A stretch of 64,000 nt of DNA from Magnetospirillum sp. XM-1. GTDB taxonomy: Bacteria > Pseudomonadota > Alphaproteobacteria > Rhodospirillales > Magnetospirillaceae. The stretch lies in assembly GCF_001511835.1 (NCBI RefSeq), contig NZ_LN997848.1, positions 4,182,001 through 4,246,000 on the forward strand, written 5' to 3'. Positions within the stretch are counted from its first letter, which is position 1. Each line of letters starts with the position of its first letter. Shown here in pieces: positions 34,842-42,969 of this stretch. The position numbers and the translations under genes are program-made. The notes beneath the pieces are model-generated. The model was given only the letters and a program-made list of their open reading frames with translations. It was not told the DNA's origin and ran no database searches.

Positions 34842-36545
34842 ATGGTCTCCAGTCGGGAAAACTTTGAAGTCCAGGTCAACAAGGGCGGCCGCTGGGCGAC
34901 CGAAACGGTGGTCGCCAAGGAAGACGAGGCGCGGGCGCTCGCCAAGAAATTCCTGGCCGACAAGAAATGCGAGGGTGCGCGAATCGTCCGTAACTGGATG
35001 CGCTCCGACGGCACCATGGACGAGTCGGAGATCTTCTCCCAGACCCGTTCGGGCGTCGATGATGGCCCGATCCGCATCTCTCCCATCGAGGACGTGCCTC
35101 CCGAAAAGTGCGAGACCCCGGACGAGCTGATGGCTCCGTCGGGCCGCAACGTGGTCAACCGGGTGTTCCGCTCCTATCTCGACAAGGCGATCCTGACGCC
35201 CACCGAGCTGATGCACAATTACAAGGAGCTGAAGCGGCTTCAGGAAAAGGACACCCTGGTCCCCAACGCCGTCGATCGCGTCGCCCAGCTTCAGACCAAG
35301 GATACCGAGCAGGATTCCAAGTCGCGCAGCGCCGAGCTGTTCAAGACCATCGACGAGATGTCGGCCCGCGCCAAACGGGTAGAGAACGTCAAGCTGCCCA
35401 AGCTGGACGGGCGCTTCTCCGACGCCATCCGGTCGATCCGCGCCCAGGCCGGGGCCGAGGACGTCGATTACCTGGCCATGGTGCTGCTGTCGCGCGACCT
35501 GATCAATGCGCGCTCGTGGGTGGGCAAGCTGGAATTCCTGTGCAAGCTGGCTGTCGAAGACACCGACCCCCACGCGGTCGAGATGCTGGACGGTGTCATC
35601 GCCGACGTGCTGGGCTCATCCGTGGTGCAGGAGATCCTGGGCTGGCAGCCGGGGCTGGGCGCCGCCATCTGCCGCATGTTCGACCTGGCCGACGGCAAGT
35701 TCCCCACCGAGAAGAGCGAGGCCGGCGAATCCGCCGAAATCCTCAATCGGCTGTTCGCCGAGAAGAAGCTGCCCATCAGCCGCGCCTGCCTGCTCGACCG
35801 GGCCCACCGCCAGATCAAGTCGCCCAACCCGCTGTACCGCAGCGAGGACGGCAAGGAGCTGGAGGAGCTGAAGAAGCTGGTGGAGCGCACCATGACGCCC
35901 ACCGGCTTCGTCTCGGGCCCCGAGACGGCCGAGGCGCTGACCATCCGCTATTCCCGCCAGATCGAGCAGGGCGGCGCGCCCGGCCGCAAGGCCACCGTCA
36001 ACGGCCTGTACCGCATGCTGCCCGACCGGGCCCTGGGCTTGATCTACATCCTGGACCTGGCAGGCACGCCCTGGGGCGCCACCGCCACCCCCGACATCGC
36101 CGAACTGGTGGATTACTGCCTGTCGGCCCGCCATCTGGGCGATTTCTGCCTGCGCTCGCTTCCCCCTAAGGAAAAGATGCTGCGCGCCACCCTGGCCCAC
36201 AAGACGGCGGCGGCCAACACCGCCCTGCCGCAGGTGGTGCGCGACAAGATCTGCGGCTTCATCGACACCATGCTGGAAGCCTATCTGGTCACCGAGCAGA
36301 TCGTCGAGAAGCTGGACCACCAGGATTCGCCGCTGCGCGACCGCGCCGTGCGGCTGGTGCAGTTCTGCGCCGCCGGCGTGCTGCCCGAGGGCAAGGCCAT
36401 GACGAGGGCGCGCCAGCGCATCCTGGCCCTGCTGCGCCAGCCCAATTTCGACGCCCATTTCATCGACGGCTTCACCGATCCGGTGCGGGCCCAGAAGGCG
36501 CTGCGCGACTTCCACGTCCTGCTGGTCAAGGCCGGGTTCGGCTGA
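34842..36545 (+). CDS. conserved hypothetical protein, unknown function
   Basis: 567 residues, soluble, mostly helical by composition. GAGGA 6 bases before the ATG (34842) supports the start. The N-terminal 60 residues (FEVQVNKGGRWATETVVAKEDEARALAKKFLADKKCEGARIVR) form a small alpha/beta unit. The rest has no motif that I know: no nucleotide-binding loop, Cys cluster or membrane segment. It stands alone on its strand. Codon use is like its neighbours, so it is likely a native core gene of this lineage. Confidence 0.75.
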   Translation: MVSSRENFEVQVNKGGRWATETVVAKEDEARALAKKFLADKKCEGARIVRNWMRSDGTMDESEIFSQTRSGVDDGPIRISPIEDVPPEKCETPDELMAPSGRNVVNRVFRSYLDKAILTPTELMHNYKELKRLQEKDTLVPNAVDRVAQLQTKDTEQDSKSRSAELFKTIDEMSARAKRVENVKLPKLDGRFSDAIRSIRAQAGAEDVDYLAMVLLSRDLINARSWVGKLEFLCKLAVEDTDPHAVEMLDGVIADVLGSSVVQEILGWQPGLGAAICRMFDLADGKFPTEKSEAGESAEILNRLFAEKKLPISRACLLDRAHRQIKSPNPLYRSEDGKELEELKKLVERTMTPTGFVSGPETAEALTIRYSRQIEQGGAPGRKATVNGLYRMLPDRALGLIYILDLAGTPWGATATPDIAELVDYCLSARHLGDFCLRSLPPKEKMLRATLAHKTAAANTALPQVVRDKICGFIDTMLEAYLVTEQIVEKLDHQDSPLRDRAVRLVQFCAAGVLPEGKAMTRARQRILALLRQPNFDAHFIDGFTDPVRAQKALRDFHVLLVKAGFG

Positions 36546-36618
36546 TGCGGCCGGGACGGCCGCGCTCCTGACAAAGGCTTTCCATGGAGCGCGGGCATCT
36601 TGCCCCCACGCCGTGCCC

Positions 36619-37701
36619 TCAGTCTTCCTCGGGATGGGCATGGGCACCGCGCAACGGCTTGGCGCAGTGGGGACACAGATGCCCGGTCTCCACCGACTGA
36701 CGCAGAATCAGCGACGCCTCTTCCTCGGAGAGCTGCAGGGTGCGCCGCGTGCGTTCCAGCAACCGGCGTTCGGAGCGGTTGATGGAGCCGTCCTCCAGCG
36801 CCTTTTCCACCGCCTCGCGGTATTCCTCGCGGCGGATGCGCATCTGCTCGGAGAAGCCCGAGGCCAGCACACCGGCGGGCAGCGCGATCATGCCCACACC
36901 CAGGATGGCGGTCAGCGCCCCCAATAATCGGCCCAGGGGGGTGATGGGCACCATGTCGCCATAGCCCAGCGTGGTCAGCGTCACCACCGCCCACCACATG
37001 GAGGTGGGGATGTCGCTGAACACATGCGGCTGGGCGCGGTGCTCGAACAGGTAGATCAGGCTGGACGTCAGCACCAGGATCACCACCATGACGAACAGCA
37101 CGGCCGAGATGGACCGCGCCTCCTGGCGGGCCACCGCCGCCATCACCGTCATGGCCATGGAATAGCGGCCCAGCTTGAAGACGCGCAGCACGCGCAGCAC
37201 GCGGATGGCCCGCAGGTCCAGCTCGACGAACATGCCCAGATAGAACGGCAGCACCGCCAGCAGGTCGACGATGGCCATGGGCGACACCGCCCAGCGCAGC
37301 CGCCCCCAGACAGGATGGCGGAATTTTGGATCGTCGATCTCCACCGCCGTCCACAGCCGCAGCAGGTATTCCAGGCTGAAGATCGCTACCGAGGCCAGGT
37401 CGAAGGCGTGGAAGGCCGGTCCGTGGGCGATGGACAGGTGCTCGATGGATTCAAGCACCACCGCCAGCACGTTCAGCACGATCAGCGCGATCAGGAAGGC
37501 GTCGACCACCTTGACCAGCAGGTCGGAATGGCCTTCGCCGCCCAGCATGTGGTAGACCGTGCGCCGCAACGTGCGCCGGCGGCGCACGTGCCGCTGCCCC
37601 GGATGCGGATGTCCCGGATGCGGGGAGGTCGGATGCGGATGGGCGGAATGGCTATTGGTCACAAAACGGCCGATGTCAAAGACGCTTATTTGCGCCACCA
37701 T
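36619..37701 (-). CDS. Kv-type voltage-gated potassium channel
   Basis: 360 residues. Six membrane segments lie between about 60 and 280. S4 (162-180) is LDLRAIRVLRVLRVFKLGR, with Arg or Lys at every third place. The selectivity filter is TTLGYGD (243-249). The N-terminus is His/Pro-rich (HPHPTSPHPGHPHPG, about 21-35), and the C-terminus has CPHC-AKP, a small possible metal site. It should be a tetrameric K+ channel in the inner membrane opened by depolarisation. The start is not certain; a start nearer TVYHML would drop the His-rich tail. Confidence 0.9.
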   Translation of the reverse strand: MVAQISVFDIGRFVTNSHSAHPHPTSPHPGHPHPGQRHVRRRRTLRRTVYHMLGGEGHSDLLVKVVDAFLIALIVLNVLAVVLESIEHLSIAHGPAFHAFDLASVAIFSLEYLLRLWTAVEIDDPKFRHPVWGRLRWAVSPMAIVDLLAVLPFYLGMFVELDLRAIRVLRVLRVFKLGRYSMAMTVMAAVARQEARSISAVLFVMVVILVLTSSLIYLFEHRAQPHVFSDIPTSMWWAVVTLTTLGYGDMVPITPLGRLLGALTAILGVGMIALPAGVLASGFSEQMRIRREEYREAVEKALEDGSINRSERRLLERTRRTLQLSEEEASLILRQSVETGHLCPHCAKPLRGAHAHPEED

Positions 37702-37808
37702 ATCCGACCGCCCCCCGTAAGGGGAAGGGGCGGACGGTGACGGAAAGTCATGGCGCGGAGCACGCCATGTACTTTAGTGTGTTTTAATATACTGGAGCGG
37801 GAGAGGCC

Positions 37809-38582
37809 ATGAGCACGGCCGGGTCGAATGCCAAGGCGGGGCGGGTGTTTCTGATCGGGGCGGGGCCGGGCGATCCGGACCTGTTGACGGTCAAAGCGTT
37901 GCGCCTGATTCAGGGCGCCGCCCTGGTGGTGTATGACCGACTGGTCAGTCAGGAGATCATGGAGCTGATCCCCCCCGCCGCCGAGCGCGTCTACGCCGGC
38001 AAGGCGCTGGGCAACCATCATCTGGTGCAGGACGAGATCAACGACCTGCTGCTGCGCCTCGCCCGCTCGGGCCGCGACGTGGTGCGCCTCAAGGGCGGCG
38101 ACCCCTTCGTCTTCGGACGCGGCAGCGAGGAGGCGCTTCATCTGGCGCGCCACCACATCGCCTTCGAGGTGGTGCCGGGCATCAGCGCCGCCGCCGGCTG
38201 CTCCACCTATGCCGGCATTCCGCTCACCCATCGCGGGCTGGCCACCGGCGTGCGCTTCGTCACCGGCCATCTGCGCGACGACCGCTCGCTGGACCTGGAC
38301 TGGACCAAGCTGGCCGACCCCGACGTCACCCTGGCGGTCTATATGGGCCTGCAGGCCCTGCCGGAAATCGCCGCCCAGCTGATGGCCGCCGGCCTGTCCG
38401 CCGACACGCCGGCCGCCGCCGTCGAAAGCGGCACCACGCCGCGCCAGCGCCGGGTGGTCGGCACCCTGGCCACCTTGCTGGACCTGACGCGGGACGCCGG
38501 GCTGCAGGCTCCCACCCTGCTGATCATCGGCAAGGTCGTCGGGCTGGCCGACGAGCTGGACTGGTTCGGCAAGCATGCTTGA
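37809..38582 (+). CDS. cobA: uroporphyrinogen-III C-methyltransferase
   Basis: 257 residues. VFLIGAGPGDPDLLTVKALRLIQ, VVRLKGGDPFVFGRG and EVVPGISAAAGCSTYAGIPLTHRG are the SUMT signatures. It adds two methyl groups to uroporphyrinogen III to give precorrin-2, on the route to siroheme and cobalamin. It lacks the CysG N-terminal domain. The ATG follows GGAGCGGGAGAGG. The next gene, cbiX, overlaps by 8 bases. Siroheme is the cofactor of DsrAB encoded 3 kb downstream, so supply for the dsr system is the likely role here. Confidence 0.94.
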   Translation: MSTAGSNAKAGRVFLIGAGPGDPDLLTVKALRLIQGAALVVYDRLVSQEIMELIPPAAERVYAGKALGNHHLVQDEINDLLLRLARSGRDVVRLKGGDPFVFGRGSEEALHLARHHIAFEVVPGISAAAGCSTYAGIPLTHRGLATGVRFVTGHLRDDRSLDLDWTKLADPDVTLAVYMGLQALPEIAAQLMAAGLSADTPAAAVESGTTPRQRRVVGTLATLLDLTRDAGLQAPTLLIIGKVVGLADELDWFGKHA

Positions 38583-39333
38583 GAATTCCGCCCTGGTCCT
38601 GGTCGGCCATGGCTCGGGACGATATCCCGACGCCGCCAAGCCCGTCCTGGCCCTGGCGGAGTCCATCCGGCGCCGCAATCTGTTCACCGAGGTGGCGGCG
38701 GTGTTCATGAAGCAGGACCCGCCGCTGTCGGCCGCCCTGTCCCTGGTCGGCGCCGCCACCGTCTACGTGGTTCCGGTCTTCGCCGGGCGCGGCTTTTATA
38801 CCGGCACCCTGATCCCGCGTGAAATTGGACTGACCGGTCAGGTAACCGAGCGCGACGGTCGCCGCGTGGTCTATACCGAGCCGGCGGGGACCCATCCCCG
38901 CCTGCCCGGCCTGTTGGCCTGCCGCGCCGACGGCGTGGCGCGGTCCTGCGGCTGGGAACCGGGGCAAACCAGCCTGCTGCTCATCGCCCACGGCTCGGCC
39001 CGGCCGGGCGGCGCGGGCGAGACGCCGCGGGCCATCGCCCGCGCCTTAACCGCCATGAACCACTTCGCCGAGGTGGAACTGGTCTTCCTGGAACAAGAGC
39101 CCCTGGCCCAGACCTGGCCGGAACGGGTCAAGGGCGAGAGGGTCGTGGCGCTGCCCCTGCTGGTGGCGCAAGGTCTGCACGCCGGCCAGGACATCCCGCC
39201 GCTGTTCGGCCTGATCCAGGGCCAGACCGGCCCGGTGGACAGCCACGGGCGGCAGGTGGCCCTGGCCACCGGCCTGGGCGCCGAGCCGGAGTTGGAGGAG
39301 ATCATCCTCGATCTGGTGCGGGGCTCCCCTTAG
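38575..39333 (+). CDS. cbiX: CbiX/SirB-type chelatase
   Basis: 252 residues. LVLVGHGSGRYPDAAKP and LLLIAHGSARPGGAGETPRA show two CbiX halves, each with the GHGS or AHGS metal-site His. VVPVFAGRGFYT lies between them. It should insert Fe2+ (or Co2+) into sirohydrochlorin. It is coupled to cobA. Its stop codon TAG is formed at the TA target of the IS630-type insertion: TA from the target and G from the first IS base. The original stop was TAG as well. Confidence 0.85.
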   Translation: MLENSALVLVGHGSGRYPDAAKPVLALAESIRRRNLFTEVAAVFMKQDPPLSAALSLVGAATVYVVPVFAGRGFYTGTLIPREIGLTGQVTERDGRRVVYTEPAGTHPRLPGLLACRADGVARSCGWEPGQTSLLLIAHGSARPGGAGETPRAIARALTAMNHFAEVELVFLEQEPLAQTWPERVKGERVVALPLLVAQGLHAGQDIPPLFGLIQGQTGPVDSHGRQVALATGLGAEPELEEIILDLVRGSP

Positions 39334-39345
39334 AGCAATTCGCGA

Positions 39346-39951
39346 TCACACTGGTTCATATCCGGCAGCCTTGAAGAAATTTCGGCACTCTTGAGGTTCG
39401 TAGAGATCGCAGATTCGGCCGATGGCGTCCCATAGGTCCTGAATGGTCCTGGCAGCCGTTTTTCTGAGGTGTGCCTTGAGCTTCGAGAAGGCCATTTCGA
39501 TGGGATTGAGGTCGGGGGAATACGGCGGCAAGAACAGCATGAAGGCACCACGATCTTGGATGATCCGTTCTGCCCGAGGACTTTTGTGAGCTGAGAGATT
39601 GTCGAGGATCACGACGTCGCCCGGCTCCAGGGTTGGGGCCAGTTGGGTCTCGATATAGGCCTCGAACATCTTCCGGTTCATCGGGCAATTGATGACAAAG
39701 GGCGCCACCAAGCCATCATGACGCAGCCCGGCGATGAATGTTTCCGTCTTCCAATGTCCGAAGGGCACAGCGGCTTTCAACCGCGCCCCTTTGGGTGAGC
39801 GGCCCCGCAGACGGGTCATTTTGGTATTGGTTCCGGTCTCGTCGAGGAACACCAGGCGATGGGCCTGACGCCGCATCAGCGGTTGGCGGCCTTTAATCCA
39901 CTCCTCGCGCAGCAACCGGACGTCCGGCCTCATCTGCTCGGACGCGACCAA
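39346..39951 (-). CDS. IS630 transposase, DDE frame (orfB)
   Basis: 201 residues. The catalytic triad is visible: Asp in VFLDETGTN, Asp in VVILDNLSAHKS and Glu in SPDLNPIEMAFSKLK. This frame is +1 relative to orfA and would be joined to it by slippage at the run of eight A on the coding strand (T-run at 39954-39961). The listed start is a TTG-like codon; a free start is not needed if slippage occurs. Confidence 0.85.
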   Translation of the reverse strand: MVASEQMRPDVRLLREEWIKGRQPLMRRQAHRLVFLDETGTNTKMTRLRGRSPKGARLKAAVPFGHWKTETFIAGLRHDGLVAPFVINCPMNRKMFEAYIETQLAPTLEPGDVVILDNLSAHKSPRAERIIQDRGAFMLFLPPYSPDLNPIEMAFSKLKAHLRKTAARTIQDLWDAIGRICDLYEPQECRNFFKAAGYEPV

Positions 39952-40297
39952 AGTTTTTTTTATAGGTCAGCCCCTGTGCCCGGAGAAACCGGGCAAGGTT
40001 GGAAAGATGGATTTGAACGCCCCGCTCGGCCAGTTCTTTGGTTAAATCGGCCAGCGAGATATCCGGAACCTGCTTAACACGCAGCAGCACATAGGCCCGA
40101 TGGTCGCCCAATTTACTGCGCCGATCACCGCCTTGCCGCTTTGGCGCCACCGTCCCACTCGACAGATATTGCGCCACATAGCGTACCGCCGAGCTCACCG
40201 AGATATTGAAGACACTGGCCGCCTGTCGGCGCGAATGGCCAGCCAGAACATATCGCGCAACACGGTCGCGCAGATCTACGGATAAAGGTCGAGTCAT
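39893..40297 (-). CDS. IS630 transposase, HTH frame (orfA)
   Basis: 134 residues. SVDLRDRVARYVLAGHSRRQAASVFNISVSSAVRYVAQY is the DNA-binding N-terminus; GGDRRSKLGDH and PDISLADLTKELAERG follow. The frame crosses TAT AAA AAA AAC near 39954-39964 and then runs on to a stop beyond the start of orfB. The fusion product is the likely transposase. Confidence 0.82.
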   Translation of the reverse strand: MTRPLSVDLRDRVARYVLAGHSRRQAASVFNISVSSAVRYVAQYLSSGTVAPKRQGGDRRSKLGDHRAYVLLRVKQVPDISLADLTKELAERGVQIHLSNLARFLRAQGLTYKKNFGRVRADEAGRPVAARGVD

Positions 40298-40329
40298 CGT
40301 GGGCCACCTCCACAGGAAGTGAATCACGA

Positions 40330-40599
40330 TTAGCCGCGCCTGTGAATCCCCTGCGATTCCGTTAGATCGCGAACCGCTCTAGCCCACTCCCCCATCACCG
40401 CCATCATCTCGCCGACCGTCTTCTCGTCCAGATCGACGATGGTGAAGCGGGCGCGGCCTTCCTTGATGCGCATCCTTAAGATTCGCATGCCGCTTTCGTG
40501 ATCCACGGCGGAAAAGCTGATCTCGCGGCTCCACGGCGCGGCCAGGGTGGCGATGGGGGTGACGTCTTCCTTGGCGAAGTCGGGAGTGTCGGTGGTCAT
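40330..40599 (-). CDS. small protein near dsr, 3' end replaced by IS sequence
   Basis: 89 residues. APWSREISFSAVDHESGMRILRMRIKEGRARFTIVDLDEKTVGEMM is the conserved-looking body. I cannot assign it firmly; it resembles small DUF6967-type proteins. The last 16 or so codons and the stop lie inside the IS right end (up to 40379), so the native C-terminus after GEWA was lost or changed. The ATG overlaps the dioxygenase stop (ATGA), so the two are coupled. Function may survive if the tail is not essential. Confidence 0.6.
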   Translation of the reverse strand: MTTDTPDFAKEDVTPIATLAAPWSREISFSAVDHESGMRILRMRIKEGRARFTIVDLDEKTVGEMMAVMGEWARAVRDLTESQGIHRRG

Positions 40600-41462
40600 G
40601 AAATCCTCTCGTGATAGCGCGCCCGGTAGAGCAGGCGGGGCGATCGGGGATCGTCCCTGAACGGCTCGCGGGTATGCAGCGGGTTGTTGGAGACCAGTCC
40701 CTGGCCTTCCTCCAGCACATGCTCGAAGATATGGGGCGACGGCCCGTCCAGCAGGCGCCTGATGGCCGCCGCCGCCGGTGCAGCCTCGTCCGACCAGACG
40801 GCGTTGCGGGTGCGCGCCGTGTAGCGCATGTGCAAGCTTCCGTCGGCATTGAACGAGAACACCGGCCCCACCGTCTCGGGCCGTGTCATCCCCTCCTCCT
40901 CGTTGCCGGGAATGGTCAGCGCGTCGGGCCGCATCAGCGCCCGGATCAGCTCCGGGTCCTCGTCACGCAGCTGGATATAGAGCATCTCGTGGTCCATCAG
41001 CCGGTTGGCCCCGCCCTCGGCCGCCTTTCCGGCGCAATGGAGCAGCAGGGCGCGCACCGTCCTGTCCGGCGGATTGTAATAGCCGTCGGTATGCCAGGTG
41101 ATGGGCCGCTCGGTATAGGGGATGTAGCGCGACCGCGTGCCCTCGCGATGCACGGACAGCGGCGTGATGCCGTCGTCGTCGGCCAGGGCGTTGGAATCCA
41201 GCGAGGCGAGGCCCAATTGGGCGGCCAGGGCCTTCAGCGCCGCCTTGTGGTCGCGGCCCGGCTTCGGCCCCTCGGCATAGACCGCCGTGTTGGCGCGGCC
41301 CAGACGGTGGTGCAGCGCCTGCCTTTCACCAGGGGTCAGTGCGGCGATGTCGCCCACCTCCACCACCAGATCGCAGGTCGCGACAGGCGCCCGCGCCAGT
41401 CTTCCGCCCCGCCAGCGGGCATAGGACTCGGTATCGTCGAGGCGGAAACAGGCTGGAATCAT
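40596..41462 (-). CDS. TauD/TfdA-like Fe(II)/2-oxoglutarate dioxygenase
   Basis: 288 residues. ITWHTDGYYN carries the H-x-D iron site. The distal His is probably in NNPLHTREPF, with RLLYRARYHE as the 2-oxoglutarate-binding Arg region. The substrate is unknown; TauD relatives release sulfite from taurine, which would suit the setting but is only a suggestion. GGGAGG before the ATG at 41462 fixes the start. It is divergent from dsrA across 239 bp. Confidence 0.82.
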   Translation of the reverse strand: MIPACFRLDDTESYARWRGGRLARAPVATCDLVVEVGDIAALTPGERQALHHRLGRANTAVYAEGPKPGRDHKAALKALAAQLGLASLDSNALADDDGITPLSVHREGTRSRYIPYTERPITWHTDGYYNPPDRTVRALLLHCAGKAAEGGANRLMDHEMLYIQLRDEDPELIRALMRPDALTIPGNEEEGMTRPETVGPVFSFNADGSLHMRYTARTRNAVWSDEAAPAAAAIRRLLDGPSPHIFEHVLEEGQGLVSNNPLHTREPFRDDPRSPRLLYRARYHERIS

Positions 41463-41513
41463 TGGAATTTTTCCTCCCACCTCATTTTCATGCGAATTTC
41501 CTAAAGAATCCAC

Positions 41514-41540
41514 TTGGATCGTAGGGTTCTGCAATATTAT
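41514..41540 (+). promoter_or_regulatory. possible dsr operon promoter
   Basis: TTGGAT and TATTAT are separated by 15 bases (or ATTATC by 16) in the AT-rich part of the gap before dsrA, about 160 bp upstream of the start. It is only a weak sigma70-like match. The long leader that would result has GC-rich inverted stretches. Confidence 0.3.
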
Positions 41541-41701
41541 CATCCTCGAATGTAACGAGCCGCATAGAACGGCCGGACGAATCAGGAGAGGTCCGGGAGC
41601 AGAGCTTCCCAACGGATCGGATATTCATCCAGCGTATTGCCGCGCCCGGCTGAAGGCGCGCGTGCGAACGCTTCGTGACGAATGCGAGGGAGCGAGAAGC
41701 A

Positions 41702-42955
41702 ATGTCGAAGAAGATGCCGCCCACCCCCATGCTCGACCAGCTGGAAAGCGGTCCGTGGCCCAGCTTCGTGACGGGCCTGAAGCGCCTGGCCGAGGTGGAG
41801 GGCAAAGCCCATTCCGGCATCATGAAGAGCCTCCTGGGCCAGCTGGAGCACAGCTACCAGACCCGCAAGGGCTATTGGAAAGGCGGCACGGTCGGCGTGT
41901 TCGGCTATGGCGCCGGCGTCATCCCGCGCTTTTCCGAGGTGGCCGACCAGTACCCGGAAAGCTCGGAATTCCACACGCTGCGCATCATGCCGGCCCCGGG
42001 CTTCTTCTACGACACCAAGACGCTGCGCCAGATGTGCGACATCTGGGAGGAGCACGGCTCGGGCCTGATCGCGCTGCACGGCCAATCGGGCGACATCATG
42101 TTCCAGGGCTGCCGCACCGAGCAGGTCCAGGCCGCCTGGGACAAGATCAACGAGATGGGCTTCGACATGGGTGGCGCGGGTGCGGGCGTGCGCACCTCGG
42201 CGTCCTGCGTCGGCCCGGCGCGCTGCGAGCAGGCCTGCTTCGACACCCTGGCCGCGCACCGCGCCATCATCAACGACTTCGTCGATGACATCCACCGCCC
42301 CTCGCTGCCCTACAAGCTGAAGTTCAAGTTCTCGGGCTGCGCCAACGACTGCGCCAACGCCACCCAGCGCGCCGACGTGGCGATCTTAGGGACCTGGAAG
42401 GACGACATGCAGGTCGACCAGAAGGAGGTGCAGGCCAAGGTCAAGCAACTGGGCCGCAAGGAATTCATCAACCAGGTGATCCGCATGTGCCCGACCCAGG
42501 CGCTGGGGCTCAACGACGACGACACGCTGGACGTGGACAACAAGTCCTGCGTGCGCTGTATGCACTGCATCAACGTCTGCACCAAGGCGCTCAAGCCCGG
42601 TAAGGAGCGTGGCATCTGCATCCTGGTGGGCGGCAAGCGCACGCTCAAGATCGGCGACCTGATGGGCACCGTGGTGGTCCCCTTCATGAAGCTGGAGACC
42701 GAAGAGGACTACGAGAAGCTGCTGGAGCTGGCCCACAACATGCTCGACTTCTTCGCCGACAACGCGCTGGAGCACGAGCGCACCGGCGAGATGATCGAGC
42801 GCATCGGGCTGGTCAACTACCTCGACGCCCTGGGCCTCGACCTCGACGTCAACATGATCAACCAGCCGCGCACCAATTCCTACATCCGCACCGACGGATG
42901 GGAAGAGGAGGCCCGCAAGTGGGCCGAGCGCAAGACCAACAACGCCGCCGAGTAA
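41702..42955 (+). CDS. dsrA: reverse dissimilatory sulfite reductase, alpha subunit
   Basis: 417 residues. Siroheme-[4Fe-4S] ligands are in CVGPARC (Cys169/175) and SGCANDCANA (Cys213/217). A ferredoxin insert has CVRCMHCINVCTKAL. With DsrB it oxidises reduced sulfur, delivered as DsrC persulfide or trisulfide, to sulfite in the cytoplasm. The operon's dsrEFH and dsrL are markers of the oxidative type. The ATG at 41702 follows GGGAGCGAGAAG. It is the first gene of a 12-gene operon. Confidence 0.97.
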   Translation: MSKKMPPTPMLDQLESGPWPSFVTGLKRLAEVEGKAHSGIMKSLLGQLEHSYQTRKGYWKGGTVGVFGYGAGVIPRFSEVADQYPESSEFHTLRIMPAPGFFYDTKTLRQMCDIWEEHGSGLIALHGQSGDIMFQGCRTEQVQAAWDKINEMGFDMGGAGAGVRTSASCVGPARCEQACFDTLAAHRAIINDFVDDIHRPSLPYKLKFKFSGCANDCANATQRADVAILGTWKDDMQVDQKEVQAKVKQLGRKEFINQVIRMCPTQALGLNDDDTLDVDNKSCVRCMHCINVCTKALKPGKERGICILVGGKRTLKIGDLMGTVVVPFMKLETEEDYEKLLELAHNMLDFFADNALEHERTGEMIERIGLVNYLDALGLDLDVNMINQPRTNSYIRTDGWEEEARKWAERKTNNAAE

Positions 42956-42969
42956 GGGAGACAGGACCC

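Larger units (their letters stand above)
39333..40379 (-). mobile_element. IS630-family insertion sequence, 1,047 bp
   Basis: Terminal inverted repeats are GAGCAATTCGCGATC on the left (39333-39347) and, on the other strand of the right end (40365-40379), GAGCGGTTCGCGATC; 13 of 15 match. TA flanks both ends (39331-39332 and 40380-40381), the TA duplication typical of this family. Inside are an HTH frame and a DDE frame. It sits between the convergent cbiX gene and the small gene before the dsr region. Confidence 0.92.
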
